Shown piece by piece: positions 54,295 through 54,377 of a stretch of 54,377 nt of DNA. The first letter of the stretch is position 1. Each line of letters starts with the position of its first letter. The stretch covers positions 1-54,377 of the forward strand of contig CAMHKU010000007.1 of assembly GCA_946185805.1 (NCBI GenBank), written 5' to 3'. A program made the position numbers and the translations under genes. The notes beneath the pieces are model-generated. The model saw only the letters and a program-made list of their open reading frames with translations. It did no database searches and was not told the DNA's origin. This stretch comes from an uncultured Prevotellaceae bacterium. Lineage in GTDB: Bacteria > Bacteroidota > Bacteroidia > Bacteroidales > Bacteroidaceae.

Positions 54295-54377
54295 TTACAA
54301 AATAATGACAGGAGTGGAATCTTTGCTGGAATAAGCGATGTCCTGCGGCTTTTGCCCGTTGACTTCTACATCCAACA
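54295..54377 (-). CDS. Possible C-terminal end of a gene running in from the right
   Basis: Minus-strand frame open from the window edge: LDVEVNGQKPQDIAYSSKDS, then TPVIIL and TAA. Only 26 residues, so it could be chance; residue make-up is protein-like. No family recognised. Confidence 0.3.
   Translation of the reverse strand, partial: LDVEVNGQKPQDIAYSSKDSTPVIIL

Noticed and set aside
54295..54377. A confident gene call at the right edge
   Set aside because: Only 26 codons are visible and no family is recognisable; listed at low confidence.

Overview
The window is chromosomal DNA from a Bacteroidota bacterium, most likely a gut or rumen Prevotella-type organism. The evidence is SusC/SusD pairs, lipoproteins with N-terminal Cys after a short hydrophobic leader, Bacteroidota promoters (TTTG, about 20 nt, TAnnTTTG), the absence of Shine-Dalgarno sites, C-terminal sorting tails, and dense low-complexity intergenic repeats. 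From 1 to about 39,900 the DNA is GC-rich and devoted mainly to pectin (rhamnogalacturonan) use. From about 40,000, and again from about 51,450, it becomes visibly more AT-rich and holds broken genes and mobile-element pieces.

Layout. (a) 1-5886: the end of a PL4-type rhamnogalacturonan lyase and a giant PL11 lyase fused to autotransporter-style beta-strand repeats. (b) 5998-7146: an Rpn-family nuclease on the minus strand with a 12-copy heptad minisatellite. (c) 7481-10294: a large secreted protein of unknown function, then a 0.68-kb non-coding region rich in inverted repeats. (d) 10971-31391: a polysaccharide-utilisation locus in the order FAS1 lipoprotein, SusC, SusD, FAS1, FAS1, SusC, SusD, GH115. 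(e) 31588-32967: a glutamate-synthase small subunit placed inside the locus. (f) 33096-39896: CE7 esterase, a two-domain alpha/beta-hydrolase plus SGNH esterase, a second PL11 and a GH28. (g) 39900-43420: a highly structured non-coding stretch, a broken SPFH gene, intact and decayed nitroreductases, small genes and tRNA-Ser. (h) 43575-51409: housekeeping genes mutS2, a small SLT-domain protein, a patatin/outer-membrane protein and thrS. (i) 51469-end: gene fragments, an IS1595-type transposase relic and a MobV-type relaxase.

How the genes fit together. PL4 and PL11 cut the rhamnogalacturonan-I backbone, GH28 removes galacturonic-acid residues, the esterases remove acetyl groups, and GH115 removes glucuronic acid from side chains. 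Two SusC/SusD pairs would import the products. The three FAS1 (fasciclin) lipoproteins sit exactly where surface glycan-binding proteins usually sit. No hybrid two-component or anti-sigma regulator is present in the window.

The most unusual signals are the FAS1-SusCD arrangement, a GC-rich palindrome that both brackets the start codon and encodes the signal-peptide core of two lipoprotein genes, a 153-168 bp MITE-like element in two copies, PATR repeats on a lyase, short repeat phrases that run from intergenic DNA into proteins, and the structured RNA candidate at 40.1-40.4 kb.
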